NCBI GenBank assembly: GCA_030036985.1
Contig: JASHSD010001017.1
Span: forward strand, 1-5,572
Direction: 5' to 3'
Length of the DNA: 5,572 nucleotides
From: Bryobacteraceae bacterium
Lineage (GTDB): Bacteria; Acidobacteriota; Terriglobia; Bryobacterales; Bryobacteraceae
This document shows positions 5,466-5,572 of the stretch, piece by piece. The notes below the pieces were generated by a model. It saw only the letters and a list, made by a program, of their open reading frames with translations, did not search any database and was not told the origin of the DNA. How positions within the stretch are numbered: position 1 is the stretch's first letter; the number at the start of each line of letters is the position of its first letter. Position numbers and translations under genes: made by a program.

Positions 5466-5572
5466 GTGGGCATCGAGCTACTGACGGACCGGCACGCGGC
5501 GGAGATTGCCGGAGTGTTGGGCTGTTGGGACCGAATGTTGGTTTTCGGGACCTTACCCAAAATCTGCTTCGC
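5466..5572 (+). CDS. N-terminus of an unidentified protein, cut by the window edge
   Basis: An open frame from GTG 5466 runs off the right edge and gives 35 residues: VGIELLTDRHAAEIAGVLG then CWDRMLVFGTLPKICFA. The regular alternation and the 'ELLT.rHA.eIaGVLgC.DR....GTLP..C.A' pattern look like real protein. From memory it resembles the start of an uncharacterised, often multicopy family in soil bacteria and planctomycetes; I cannot confirm this without a search. No catalytic motif is visible in this short piece. The frame is closed upstream by TAG at 5430-5432, and GTG 5466 is the only obvious start, but it lacks a separate ribosome binding site (GGAG overlaps it). The double hairpin just upstream could belong to the same unit. 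Confidence 0.5.
   Translation, partial: MGIELLTDRHAAEIAGVLGCWDRMLVFGTLPKICF

Noticed and set aside
5257..5484. Plus-strand frame ending MMLEWASSY as a small gene
   Set aside because: It is antisense to the CLC fragment and runs through the inverted repeats; no protein-like pattern.
1..5572. CRISPR arrays, tRNA or rRNA genes, riboswitches
   Set aside because: No regularly spaced repeats, cloverleaf arms or conserved rRNA stretches were seen on either strand.

Overview
The window holds most of an N-type (alternative, 'Na+-type') F1Fo ATPase operon on the + strand, followed by a broken region on its 3' side. The order is the end of atpD (beta), atpC (epsilon), atpQ (AtpI-like), atpB (a), atpE (c), atpF (b with a delta-like tail), atpA (alpha) and atpG (gamma), filling positions 1-4834 almost without gaps. 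The order D-C-Q-(R)-B-E-F-A-G, the absence of a separate delta gene and the 250-residue AtpF identify the N-type operon rather than the housekeeping ATP synthase. Such operons are scattered by horizontal transfer among proteobacteria, planctomycetes, cyanobacteria, acidobacteria and some archaea, usually beside a normal ATP synthase. Base composition is GC-rich (roughly 60% by eye), suggesting a high-GC Gram-negative bacterium. An acidobacterium-like soil organism is possible, but this is only a guess.

Operon logic: genes overlap or nearly touch (ATGA overlaps at atpD/atpC and atpA/atpG, a 20-base overlap at atpF/atpA, 2-10 bases elsewhere), which points to one transcript with translational coupling. 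F1 is made of alpha, beta, gamma and epsilon. Fo is made of a, c and b. The C-terminal part of AtpF resembles delta/OSCP and probably links the b stalk to the top of alpha3beta3. AtpQ is probably an assembly or ion-handling membrane protein.

The main oddities are in Fo. First, atpR, which normally lies between atpQ and atpB, is missing: atpQ stops three bases before the atpB start. Second, the c subunit keeps the ion-binding Glu-Ser...Tyr of helix 2 but has Met where N-type and Na+-type c subunits carry Glu or Gln in helix 1, and Leu where the Na+ type has Thr. Third, its helix-1 glycine motif is degenerate. Together these suggest a stripped-down N-ATPase whose ion specificity cannot be assumed to be Na+. 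The alpha P-loop is also unusual in sequence.

Positions 4776-5310 on the minus strand carry two separated remnants of a CLC-type chloride channel/antiporter gene: an early core piece with the GREGP gate motif, and a single C-terminal CBS domain whose 3' end overlaps the atpG 3' end head-on. More than about 300 codons between them are missing and replaced by about 160 bases of unrelated sequence. From about 5311 to the end there is different DNA: three short inverted repeats (5382-5454), then the first 35 codons of a gene on the + strand that I suspect, from memory, belongs to a multicopy uncharacterised family. The 3' side of the operon thus looks like a site of rearrangement, possibly by mobile DNA.
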